A stretch of 64,000 bases of DNA from Drouetiella sp036703255 (GTDB lineage: Bacteria; Cyanobacteriota; Cyanobacteriia; Elainellales; Elainellaceae): assembly GCA_036703255.1 (NCBI GenBank), contig DATNPL010000081.1:10647-74646 (forward strand). Direction: 5' to 3'. The notes beneath the pieces are model-generated. The model was not told the DNA's origin. It worked only from the letters and a program-made list of their open reading frames with translations, and searched no databases. The position numbers and the translations under genes were made by a program. Below, one piece after another: positions 45,269-52,831 of this stretch. Each line of letters opens with the position of its first letter. Position 1 is the stretch's first letter.

Positions 45269-45698
45269 GCCGGGAATTAATGCTTTTTTCGGGGTGGCTT
45301 GCGCGTAAGGATTTGCGATCGCTCCCATTTTTGCTATCTCTTGCCCACTTCAGCTAGCCAGCGACTTCAGACAGAACACTAGAAAGGAAAAAGGAGAGGC
45401 AGCTAGCAACTACCCCTCCGCAGCATTCATTCACCTGTGAAATAAATCTATCAACCGAGTTTGTCAATCCTGTTATTGCGGCATGACGTTTAGATGACAA
45501 ATGCGGATTAGCTTCCGAAAAGCGCTTGAAAGGCAGTCTGACAAAAGTTTCACAGCTCTGTAGGAAGCTTGTCACCCTGCTGACATACATTACCCTTACT
45601 TTAGAAAGAGTCAGCTCAGTAAAATTGAGCTACGGAGATCTCTCCTCACAGATCTGACTACAAATATTCTTTCGTGCTTATCAGGAAGCCAGTTTGAC
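45269..45698. other. 430-bp region upstream of htrA
   Basis: No convincing gene. The htrA promoter is expected in its distal half, where AT-rich stretches and a short inverted repeat (AGCTCA...TGAGCT, about 45611-45632) occur; the htrA start codon follows at 45699. Confidence 0.4.
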
Positions 45699-46961
45699 AT
45701 GACTCACCCCGAACCCTACTCTGCCGTCCGTAAGTTTTCTATCCAGCAATCGGCGGTTTACCTATCGCTCGTTCTCCTGGGTGCCGGGGGATTCATGATG
45801 GGTAATCGCCTCCTCGCCAGCCCTGGCAGCAGTGCGGCTGCTCAATCTCCTACCGTGCGGCTGGCTCAAACCACCACCCCGACTGAGGCTCCCCCCAGCT
45901 CTACAGGGGGTTCAAACCGTCTGTTGGCCAACGTTGACTCTAACTTTATTGCCAATGCGGTGCAGAAGGTTGGCCCTGCGGTTGTCCGAATTAACTCAAA
46001 ACGAACAGTGGCGAGCCGAGGGCCTAGCTTTTTCTCAAATGATCCGGCCTTCAATCAATTTTTTGGTAATGAATCGGAATCTCCTCGCTCCAGACGGGTT
46101 GAGGAAGGTACGGGTTCAGGCTTTATTATTGACTCTAAAGGTATTGTGCTGACCAACGCCCATGTGGTGGATGGAGCCGATGAAGTCTCGGTAACGCTGA
46201 CCGATGGGCGATCGTTTAGCGGTAAGGTGATGGGCGAAGACACCATTACCGATGTTGCCGTGATCAAAATTGAGGCGACGGATCTCCCTGCTGTCACCGT
46301 GGGTAATTCCGATCTGCTCCAGCCCGGAGAGTGGGCGATCGCGATTGGTAATCCTCTGGGGCTAGACAATACCGTGACGGCTGGCATCATCAGCGCAACA
46401 GGTCGCTCTAGCTCGGAAATTGGTGTGCCCGATCGCCGTGTGGGCTTTATCCAAACTGATGCCGCCATCAATCCGGGTAACTCAGGTGGCCCGCTGCTCA
46501 ATGAGCAGGGCGAGGTGATTGGCATCAACACGGCCATTATTGACGGGGCGCAAGGCTTGGGCTTTGCGGTGCCTATCAATACGGCTAAGAGAATTGGCGA
46601 TCAGCTCATCTCGACTGGAAAGGTGGAGCATCCTTATCTGGGGGTGCAAATGGTGACGATTACGCCCGATATGAAACAGCGGATCAACAGCGATCCCAAT
46701 AGCGGTGTAAGCGTCCAAGAAGACCAGGGCATTTTGGTGGTGAAGGTGATGGAAGACTCTCCAGCCGCCAGAGCAGGTATTCGGGCAGGAGATGTGATCC
46801 AAAAGATTGGCAATACAGCCGTCACAACCGCCGACACGGTGCAGAGTACGGTAGAGTCGAGCAAGATTGGCGAAGACTTGCCGCTTGAAATTCGGCGCAA
46901 TGGGCAGACTTTGACGATCGGGGTTAAGCCTGGGGTGCTTCCGGCTCAAGCTGCTGGCTAG
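45699..46961 (+). CDS. HtrA/Deg-family serine endoprotease
   Basis: The 420-residue protein begins with an N-terminal membrane or signal segment (SAVYLSLVLLGAGGFMMG), a Ser/Pro-rich spacer and the trypsin-like domain. The triad is His in LTNAHVVDGADE, Asp in DVAVIKIE and Ser in INPGNSGGPLLN. One C-terminal PDZ domain follows (HPYLGVQMVTITPD through VLPAQAAG). It degrades or folds misfolded proteins in the periplasm or thylakoid lumen. A single PDZ fits the cyanobacterial HtrA/HhoA/HhoB group; which of the three cannot be told. A hairpin ends the gene. Confidence 0.94.
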   Translation: MTHPEPYSAVRKFSIQQSAVYLSLVLLGAGGFMMGNRLLASPGSSAAAQSPTVRLAQTTTPTEAPPSSTGGSNRLLANVDSNFIANAVQKVGPAVVRINSKRTVASRGPSFFSNDPAFNQFFGNESESPRSRRVEEGTGSGFIIDSKGIVLTNAHVVDGADEVSVTLTDGRSFSGKVMGEDTITDVAVIKIEATDLPAVTVGNSDLLQPGEWAIAIGNPLGLDNTVTAGIISATGRSSSEIGVPDRRVGFIQTDAAINPGNSGGPLLNEQGEVIGINTAIIDGAQGLGFAVPINTAKRIGDQLISTGKVEHPYLGVQMVTITPDMKQRINSDPNSGVSVQEDQGILVVKVMEDSPAARAGIRAGDVIQKIGNTAVTTADTVQSTVESSKIGEDLPLEIRRNGQTLTIGVKPGVLPAQAAG

Positions 46962-47000
46962 GCTGTTATAGGCGTTTCACCTAATTATTTAGCTCGGAGA

Positions 47001-47042
47001 AATAGGTTGTTGCTTACGCTTCCAGAGCGGCAACAACCTATT
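47001..47042. terminator. Hairpin between htrA and the 60-residue gene
   Basis: Perfect 13-bp arms AATAGGTTGTTGC (47001-47013) and its complement (47030-47042) lie about 40 bases after the htrA stop codon and 12 bases from the convergent small gene. Confidence 0.65.
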
Positions 47043-47053
47043 CGGCAATGTTT

Positions 47054-47236
47054 CTAATCTTCATCATTGGGCGGATCAAAAATAAGCTCGTAGGCGATCG
47101 CTGGATTGAGGCGTTTGACGACTTTTAGATAGTCTTCGGCATCATTGCGCTTGCGAAACCGAGCGATCACGGCATGCTGCATCTTCGGTAAATGTTGAAT
47201 AATGCACCAGGGCGCTAGGGCATCACGATAGCTCAT
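47054..47236 (-). CDS. Small conserved cyanobacterial protein
   Basis: The 60-residue protein contains SYRDALAPWCIIQHLP, then ARFRKRNDAEDYLKVVKRLNP and an acidic tail (FDPPNDED). This arrangement recalls short proteins widespread in cyanobacteria, which I recognise by pattern, not by database match. It is soluble and has no catalytic signature. It is divergent from the Xre gene at 47431 and convergent with htrA. Confidence 0.6.
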   Translation of the reverse strand: MSYRDALAPWCIIQHLPKMQHAVIARFRKRNDAEDYLKVVKRLNPAIAYELIFDPPNDED

Positions 47237-47398
47237 GGCTCACTTGCCGCCCGTATTCGCGCAAGACCATCCACCGCACTTGATGGCGGCAACATTCCTG
47301 ATATCATAGGTCTACTTCCTGTTATGGGAATTTGTGGCGATCGCTCTCGTGTTTTCCAGGCAAGAAGAGCGATCGCTGCTGTTTGATATCAATCATTA

Positions 47399-47418
47399 AA
47401 GGACTCAATTGAGTCCTT
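47399..47418. promoter_or_regulatory. Perfect 20-bp palindrome upstream of the Xre gene
   Basis: AAGGACTCAATTGAGTCCTT reads the same on both strands and ends 12 bases before the Xre start codon. Dimeric Xre-type repressors bind such sites, so it is a candidate autoregulatory operator. There is no recognisable ribosome-binding site between it and the ATG. Confidence 0.6.
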
Positions 47419-47430
47419 GTCAAGATCCAA

Positions 47431-47643
47431 ATGGGGCTGATTCGGCTGAAAATTCGAGAGTTGGCGGATGAACGGGGATGGACGCTCAAGGAAGTTGCAG
47501 AGCGTTCGGGTCTAAACTACAGCACAGTTAAGAACTACGTTCAGCGCGAATCAATGACTATGACCGATTACACGGCTATTCACAGATTGGCGCGTGCGTT
47601 TGGTGTGGCGATCGAGGATTTGGTGGAGATTTTGGAGGAGTAA
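47431..47643 (+). CDS. Xre-family transcriptional regulator
   Basis: The 70-residue protein is a single helix-turn-helix domain: IRLKIRELADERGWTLKEVA, ERSGLNYSTVKNYVQ, then IHRLARAFGVAIEDLVEILE. It begins 12 bases after a perfect palindrome that may be its operator. It converges on the CHAT gene at 47663-48376 (stop codons 20 bases apart). The neighbourhood suggests a regulator linked to the NACHT-MNT-HEPN-CHAT operon, but it lies at the distal end of that operon, on the opposite strand, so direct control is unproven. Confidence 0.88.
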   Translation: MGLIRLKIRELADERGWTLKEVAERSGLNYSTVKNYVQRESMTMTDYTAIHRLARAFGVAIEDLVEILEE

Positions 47644-47662
47644 ACTTACTAGCGATCGCTCC

Positions 47663-48376
47663 CTAGTCGGTTTTGGGCTTCTGCTTAAGGATAGGGATCT
47701 GACTCTGAGGAATGTTTTCTAGAGCGATCGCGTCTTTGCCGTTTTGATAAGCAGCCTCGTAGGTCAAATCTGCTCCGAGTGCATTGTAAAAGCCTTGGGC
47801 AAATTTGAGGGCGGCTCTGTCAAGGATGGCGCTGCTCATGCCGATCACATAGGGGATATGCTGGACGATCGCTTCGGCTTGTTCATCGGAATAGCAGGAG
47901 TTGAGCACCACACATTCTAGAGTGGGAAAGCGGCTGAGATGATCTGCTAGAGCTTCAGTTGCTACAAGCTGAGCTTTGCCGCTACCGTCATCCAAAACTA
48001 TCCCTTTGTCTCCTTCTCCATGACAGCAAAAGTATAGAATCTGGGGTTGGAATTTGGGCAGGAGAAAGTGTAAATCTTCTGGACGGACTGCCCAATGCTG
48101 CTCTAGCTGAAATCGATCGCCATAATCCGATCGCTGTAAGGCTTGGGTGATGATACGGGCTTCTTCGTCGAGGCGAAGTCGAGGGCGATCGGCAGGGCTG
48201 GCGGCGAGGAAGAGAATGGTGCGGGTTTTGGGGCGATCGCGATTGTTCTGCTCTGTTGCCTGAGAATGATTGTGTTGAATACCAATCTGATCGCCTTGAA
48301 TCGTGACATCGCCGCTGTTGATGTTGCCAACTTTGTTGATGTGAAATATCGGTTGGTTTTTAGAAGAGTCTGACAT
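47663..48376 (-). CDS. CHAT-domain protease with N-terminal GNxNxG/QGDQIG adaptor motif
   Basis: The start at 48376 is four bases after the stop of the HepT-like gene and follows AAGAGA. The 237-residue protein opens with a short glycine-rich motif (VGNINSG and QGDQIG, residues 16-36) almost identical to the C-terminal motif of the NACHT protein encoded upstream. After a polar linker comes a caspase-like CHAT domain: ILFLAASPADRPRL, His119 in LYFCCHGEGD and Cys161 in VVLNSCYSDEQA. It should act as a protease, activated when the NACHT protein brings it together through the shared motif. It is the fourth gene of the operon. Confidence 0.88.
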   Translation of the reverse strand: MSDSSKNQPIFHINKVGNINSGDVTIQGDQIGIQHNHSQATEQNNRDRPKTRTILFLAASPADRPRLRLDEEARIITQALQRSDYGDRFQLEQHWAVRPEDLHFLLPKFQPQILYFCCHGEGDKGIVLDDGSGKAQLVATEALADHLSRFPTLECVVLNSCYSDEQAEAIVQHIPYVIGMSSAILDRAALKFAQGFYNALGADLTYEAAYQNGKDAIALENIPQSQIPILKQKPKTD

Positions 48377-48380
48377 TCTC

Positions 48381-48722
48381 TTACTCTGTCGGCAACAAGG
48401 GTTCAAGCAAGATTAATAACCTTGGAATATCGGAGTTTGCAGTATTCCAAACTTCATTCCAATCAATATCGTCATATTCATGAATTAAATTGTCACGCAT
48501 TCCTGCAATTAAAGACCAAGGAATTCCAGGATGCTGAGTCCGAAAGTCTTGAGATAGGCGTTTAACCGCTTCACCCAGAATCAGGAGCTGAAAGACGATC
48601 GCTGACTGTGTTTTGTCGTCTTCCATGAAAACAGCTTTGTCGAGTCCCTGTTTGTATCTCAGAACTTTCTGTGCTGCTTGTTCGATGTCAAGCAGAGTGG
48701 CGGTGTCTCTATTTCTGGGCAT
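48381..48722 (-). CDS. HepT-like HEPN-domain RNase toxin
   Basis: The start at 48722 (MPRNRDTATLLDIEQ) is supported by the 14-base overlap with the upstream MntA-like gene; the longer frame reads through that gene. The 113-residue protein contains the HEPN RX4HXY motif as R76-DNLI-H81-E-Y83, exactly the HepT pattern where the tyrosine is a target for AMPylation. HEPN proteins of this type cleave tRNA or mRNA. By family analogy the adjacent nucleotidyltransferase silences it by AMPylating the tyrosine. Its stop codon lies four bases before the CHAT start codon. Confidence 0.9.
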   Translation of the reverse strand: MPRNRDTATLLDIEQAAQKVLRYKQGLDKAVFMEDDKTQSAIVFQLLILGEAVKRLSQDFRTQHPGIPWSLIAGMRDNLIHEYDDIDWNEVWNTANSDIPRLLILLEPLLPTE

Positions 48723-49023
48723 AAAGCACTTGAGCCGTAGACAAAATCTCTTGCCGACGAATCCAGTTGGCACTACGCTCGATCGCCCGTTTGCTAATCA
48801 AATCTACTTTGCGTCCGCAGAGGGTTTCTAGCTCTTGCTGCATTTGGGCGTGATCGAGTAATCCCCATTCTGCTTCTGGTGCAAAAGCTGCTAATAAATC
48901 AATATCGCTATCTGGATGAAAGTCTTCGCGCAGAATGGAACCAAATAGGGAAAGTTCGGTAATCTGCCAGCGATCGCAAAAGGTTTTGAGTTGAGTAATT
49001 GGGAGAGGAATAGCAGTTTTCAT
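48709..49023 (-). CDS. MntA-like minimal nucleotidyltransferase antitoxin
   Basis: The 104-residue protein contains GSX10DXD, with Gly28-Ser29 and Asp40-x-Asp42 (FGSILREDFHPDSDIDLL), followed by LDHAQMQQELETLCGRKVDL. That pattern is the MNT group of minimal nucleotidyltransferases, the antitoxins that AMPylate HepT toxins. It starts three bases after the NACHT stop codon and overlaps the HepT-like gene by 14 bases. It is the same length as the broken homologue at 2475-2789. It appears intact and is the second gene of the operon. Confidence 0.9.
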   Translation of the reverse strand: MKTAIPLPITQLKTFCDRWQITELSLFGSILREDFHPDSDIDLLAAFAPEAEWGLLDHAQMQQELETLCGRKVDLISKRAIERSANWIRRQEILSTAQVLYAQK

Positions 49024-49026
49024 AGT

Positions 49027-51918
49027 CTATGCTTTGCCGTCTGAGTTATTTTGACTCCCAATCTGATCGCCTTGGACATTGACGGTTCCAGTATTGAGAT
49101 TGCCAACGGTTTCTACGTTGTGTATGTTTTTGTTACCCGTGACTTTATCACCCATAGCCTTGTCGCCTTCAACCTTATCGCCCGCAATATAGTCTCCTTG
49201 GACAATGAGTGATGGAGATGATTGTGGAATGGTTTTGGGAGGCGATGATTGGGCAGCTTGGAAGATTTCGTAGTTGTAGAATTTGCAGCGGGCTTGAATG
49301 GAGGCGATCGCGCTAATTATATGAGTCTCTCCTGTCTTTTGAACAAGGTTCCATAGTGGAGATAAAATGTCCTTCTGATCACCTCTCAACTTTTCTAACG
49401 CCTTAGTAGCATTCCACTGTATGCCTGTGTCTTCATCTCTTAAGGCAATGAGCAATGCTGGAATAGCTGCTTCACTACCTAACTCTCCTAGCGCCTCCAT
49501 GATATGCACATAAATGAGGGAATCTCTATCTTGTAAAGCGGCAAGTAATCCTGGAATAGCTATCTCACTTCTCAATCTTCCTAAAGCTTCACATGCCTCT
49601 CGCTGCACAACATATTCTTCGTCGTGCAGTGCATCAAGCAGTTCTAAAATAACAGTTTTGTCTCCTAACTCTCCTAGTGCTCCAGCAGCAAATGCTCGGA
49701 CAGAACAATCTTCATCGTGCAATGCAACAAGTAATTGGGGGACAGATGTTTTGACTTCTAACCGGCATAGCATCTCAATTGCATCTCTCCTAACAGAACT
49801 ATTTGAATCTTGTAGAGCAGCTAACAATCCTGCAATAGTTACTTCAGTATTCCAGTGAATAGTAGAGTCTTCATCTAGCCAACCAGAAAAAAATAGTCGA
49901 ACTGTATCATTGCCCAATTTATCTAATGCTTTAGCAGCAGATTTGCGAACAAATAGTTTTTCATCCCGCAAGAGGATAAATAGCTCTGGAATTATTGTTC
50001 CATCACCTAATTCTCCTAGAACCTTCGATGCTTCGGCTCGAACAGAAGGGTTTATGTCGTGTAGAGCTAGAAGTAAAGCTGGAATTATCGTCCTGTTACC
50101 CACTTTCCCTAATGCTTCAGTAGCACGCCATCGAACAGAAGGAATCTCATCCTGCAAAGTAATAAGCAAGTTTGGAATAGCTGTCTCGATACTTAGTTCT
50201 CCCAGTGCTAAAGCAGCACGCGCTCGTACAAAGGAGGATTCATCTCGAAGAGCAACAAGTAATCCTGGAATAGCCAACTCACTGTTCAATTTACCCAACG
50301 CCTCAGCAGCAGCAGCTCGAACAGAGCCATCTTTATCTTGCAAACTATTGAGCAGCACTGGAATAGCTTCCTTACTGCCTAAGTTTCCTAGCACCTTAGC
50401 AGCCGTTTCTTGCACATAAGAATCTGTATCTTTAAGCATTGTAGATAAAGAATCAATCGCTACCTCAGCCATTGTCTTACCCAACAACTGAGATTTGAGA
50501 AGTACAATTACTTTTAGATTAGCAATCCGACCTACAGTTTCTTTTTGAAAGCGCGTCTTTACCTTACCCGCCAACCTCGCCCCCAACATCAACTCCACCC
50601 CGATCGCCAACTCCACCACCCTTACCGCCTGAGCCTCATCCTCCACCAGTCCCAACATCAGCGCGATCGCCTCTGTCCACTTCAGATAGTTCAAATACTG
50701 CCGCTGTAATGCTGCATCACTCAGCTTGGGCAACTGACGCAACAAATACTCGGCTGCATAATATTCCTGAATCAACTGATGCCGAAACTCAATCTTGTCA
50801 CCATTGATTTGAATCAGATGATGCTTCAGCAGATCCTCTAGCCACTGCTTGGCAAAATCGCGCGGTTTGTCAAACTTCTCTTCGGTGAGATATTGCGTCA
50901 GGATGTCTTCTGCCGTCTGGTGCGCGATCGTCACCTGTAGCTCCGTCGGTTTCTCCTGCGGGTTTTCCCCCTGCATCATCGCAAATGCCAACCGTTGCAA
51001 TAACAGCGACCACCAGCGCCGCGACTCTGCCGTAACCGGAATGTCATCCTTCAGACTGCGCTCATAGCCTTGCGTAAACTGCCGAAACACCATACCCAAA
51101 TTGGGTGGCACTATACCCAATCGTTGAAACAGTCCACACAACATCCACAGCAGCAAAGGCGTTTGTCCCAGCTCTCGCAGACGGTCTTTGAGCTGTCGCA
51201 ACATCTGCTCTGCTTGATTTGGCGGCAGATAAGCCCGGACAAACTCCTGCATCTGGGCTTCCGTTAGCGGCTGCATTTCCAGCTTTTTGGCTATGCCCAA
51301 ATCACCACCCACGCTCAGCTCTCGCGTGGTAAAAATCATCGGGGTTTGCAGATAGTCTCGTCGAAACGTGGCTACATCGCGTCTTGCCTCTTCCGAAGGC
51401 AGCTCGTTCAGCCCATCCATCAGCAGCAGCAATCGACCCTGCCGCAACCAGGTTTTTAGCGTTTCAGCATCCAAATTTAAATAATTACCCTGCTGCAAAA
51501 CGGTGAGGATGCGATCGATCACACCCGTTCGCCAATACCGCAGTTCTACCAGCACTGGAATCTTTGCCGCTGCTGATTTATTCTCTGCTTCCTCTAGTAG
51601 CATCCGAATCAATGCTGTCGATTTTCCTGAGCCGGGTCGCCCCACTAGGAGCACATGCTCCGCCGCGTACTTCCGCATTCCCACCAGCACAGGCAGCCGC
51701 TCTAGCTTCTCTTCCGGCTTTTCGCCCTTTTCTTTTTCCTCTCCAGGCTTTGCCGTCTGCACCATCAGCCCAAAATCAAACGGAAAGGCAGATTTCTCCG
51801 TTTGCCGTTTCACCTGCTCCTGACCCACCGCATCCATTAGCGTGTAAAGCTCCCACCACTGCGCGTAAGTAGTGGCGATCGACTTCAAATAACCAGAAAA
51901 ATAGGGGCTAACAGTCAT
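49027..51918 (-). CDS. NACHT-HEAT ATPase with C-terminal GDK repeats and adaptor motif
   Basis: The 963-residue protein is an NLR-like STAND protein. An N-terminal segment of about 80 residues precedes a NACHT domain with Walker A GRPGSGKST (93-101) and Walker B LLLLMDGLNEL (163-173), then MIFTTRELSV and a winged-helix-like region. From about residue 480 to 870 run about eleven HEAT repeats (DSYVQETAAKVLGNLGSKEA and similar). The C-terminus has a GDxxxGDKvxGDK series (903-930), then the motif VGNLNTG...QGDQIG (938-958). The latter recurs at the N-terminus of the CHAT protein. HEAT repeats probably sense a ligand. It is the first gene of the operon. Confidence 0.9.
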   Translation of the reverse strand: MTVSPYFSGYLKSIATTYAQWWELYTLMDAVGQEQVKRQTEKSAFPFDFGLMVQTAKPGEEKEKGEKPEEKLERLPVLVGMRKYAAEHVLLVGRPGSGKSTALIRMLLEEAENKSAAAKIPVLVELRYWRTGVIDRILTVLQQGNYLNLDAETLKTWLRQGRLLLLMDGLNELPSEEARRDVATFRRDYLQTPMIFTTRELSVGGDLGIAKKLEMQPLTEAQMQEFVRAYLPPNQAEQMLRQLKDRLRELGQTPLLLWMLCGLFQRLGIVPPNLGMVFRQFTQGYERSLKDDIPVTAESRRWWSLLLQRLAFAMMQGENPQEKPTELQVTIAHQTAEDILTQYLTEEKFDKPRDFAKQWLEDLLKHHLIQINGDKIEFRHQLIQEYYAAEYLLRQLPKLSDAALQRQYLNYLKWTEAIALMLGLVEDEAQAVRVVELAIGVELMLGARLAGKVKTRFQKETVGRIANLKVIVLLKSQLLGKTMAEVAIDSLSTMLKDTDSYVQETAAKVLGNLGSKEAIPVLLNSLQDKDGSVRAAAAEALGKLNSELAIPGLLVALRDESSFVRARAALALGELSIETAIPNLLITLQDEIPSVRWRATEALGKVGNRTIIPALLLALHDINPSVRAEASKVLGELGDGTIIPELFILLRDEKLFVRKSAAKALDKLGNDTVRLFFSGWLDEDSTIHWNTEVTIAGLLAALQDSNSSVRRDAIEMLCRLEVKTSVPQLLVALHDEDCSVRAFAAGALGELGDKTVILELLDALHDEEYVVQREACEALGRLRSEIAIPGLLAALQDRDSLIYVHIMEALGELGSEAAIPALLIALRDEDTGIQWNATKALEKLRGDQKDILSPLWNLVQKTGETHIISAIASIQARCKFYNYEIFQAAQSSPPKTIPQSSPSLIVQGDYIAGDKVEGDKAMGDKVTGNKNIHNVETVGNLNTGTVNVQGDQIGSQNNSDGKA

Positions 51919-52142
51919 ACTAGAGGGCAGACAGCCTGAGAGTCTTGAATTTACTGTAGCTCAAGACTCTAAAGCATTCGCTGATTTTGCCGCAGCCTCT
52001 GAGCTGGCTGAAGCATTTTCTGGCTGAAGCAGGGATTGGTTGTGCTTAAAATTCTGGAGTCAGGTTGATCTTCAAGACGATCGCCTAATTCTAGTAGAAC
52101 GTAAACTAGAGGGATAACTCCTGAAATCGTGGAGATGAGGCG

Positions 52143-52781
52143 ATGGTTGCAACATTACGTCGAGCCGATCGGATTGTGCTGCATAGCATTAGCTGGGAGC
52201 AATTTGAACGCTTGCTAGAAGATCTGGGCGATCGTCGTTCTGCCCGCATCGCCTATGACAACGGGACATTGGAAATTATGACCCCTCTACCTGAGCATGA
52301 ATATTTCAAAGAAGTAATTGGTGTTGCAGTACAAGATATTGCAGAAGAGCTAGAGCTTGATTACGAAAGCTACGGTTCCACCACCTGGCGCAAGCGGATC
52401 AAAATGGTAGGCGTTGAACCCGACAACTGCTTTTACTTTCAGCATGAGGCGGCTGTTCGCGGCAGGCTAGACCTAAATCTGAGCCAAGGCGATCCCCCTC
52501 CCGATCTGGCGCTAGAGATTGACATTACCCATAAATCCCTCGATCGCTTCCCCATCTATGCCCGTCTAGAAGTCCCAGAACTCTGGTGCTATGGCGGGGA
52601 TGAACTGAAAATTTATCATCTGCAAGCGGGGGAATATGTAGAAGCAGACATGAGTCTGGCCTTGCCCCTGTTGCCGATTCGAGAGCTGCCTCAGTTGATT
52701 GAGACGCATCGGATGGCAGGACGACGAGCCATTCGGCGGGCGGTGCGAGAGTGGGTGAGGCGTCAAAAACCTGCAATATAG
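52143..52781 (+). CDS. Uma2-family (DUF820) endonuclease-fold protein
   Basis: The 212-residue protein has the Uma2 restriction-endonuclease-like core: RIAYDNGTLEIMTPLPEHEY, then CFYFQHEAAVRG, then PPPDLALEIDITHKSLDRFP with the acidic LALEID strand, and VPELWCYGG. DUF820 proteins are very abundant in cyanobacteria; they are assumed PD-(D/E)XK-like nucleases with no experimentally known target. The copy is intact. It follows the NACHT operon promoter region, divergently oriented, and its stop codon is embedded in a long hairpin. Confidence 0.87.
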   Translation: MVATLRRADRIVLHSISWEQFERLLEDLGDRRSARIAYDNGTLEIMTPLPEHEYFKEVIGVAVQDIAEELELDYESYGSTTWRKRIKMVGVEPDNCFYFQHEAAVRGRLDLNLSQGDPPPDLALEIDITHKSLDRFPIYARLEVPELWCYGGDELKIYHLQAGEYVEADMSLALPLLPIRELPQLIETHRMAGRRAIRRAVREWVRRQKPAI

Positions 52782-52816
52782 ATGGGGTGCAGCGCAAAGC
52801 GCTGCACCCCATCTAT
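52778..52816. terminator. 18-bp perfect hairpin between Uma2 and hemA
   Basis: Arms 52778-52795 and 52799-52816 pair perfectly with the apex GCGC-AAA-GCGC and include the Uma2 stop codon. Convergent hemA ends at 52832, so it can serve both genes. Confidence 0.65.
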
Positions 52817-52831
52817 GGATCTTATATTCTT

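Noticed and set aside
45354..45590. 78-residue ORF upstream of htrA
   Set aside because: Minus strand, no conserved-like segments, in the htrA promoter region. No support.
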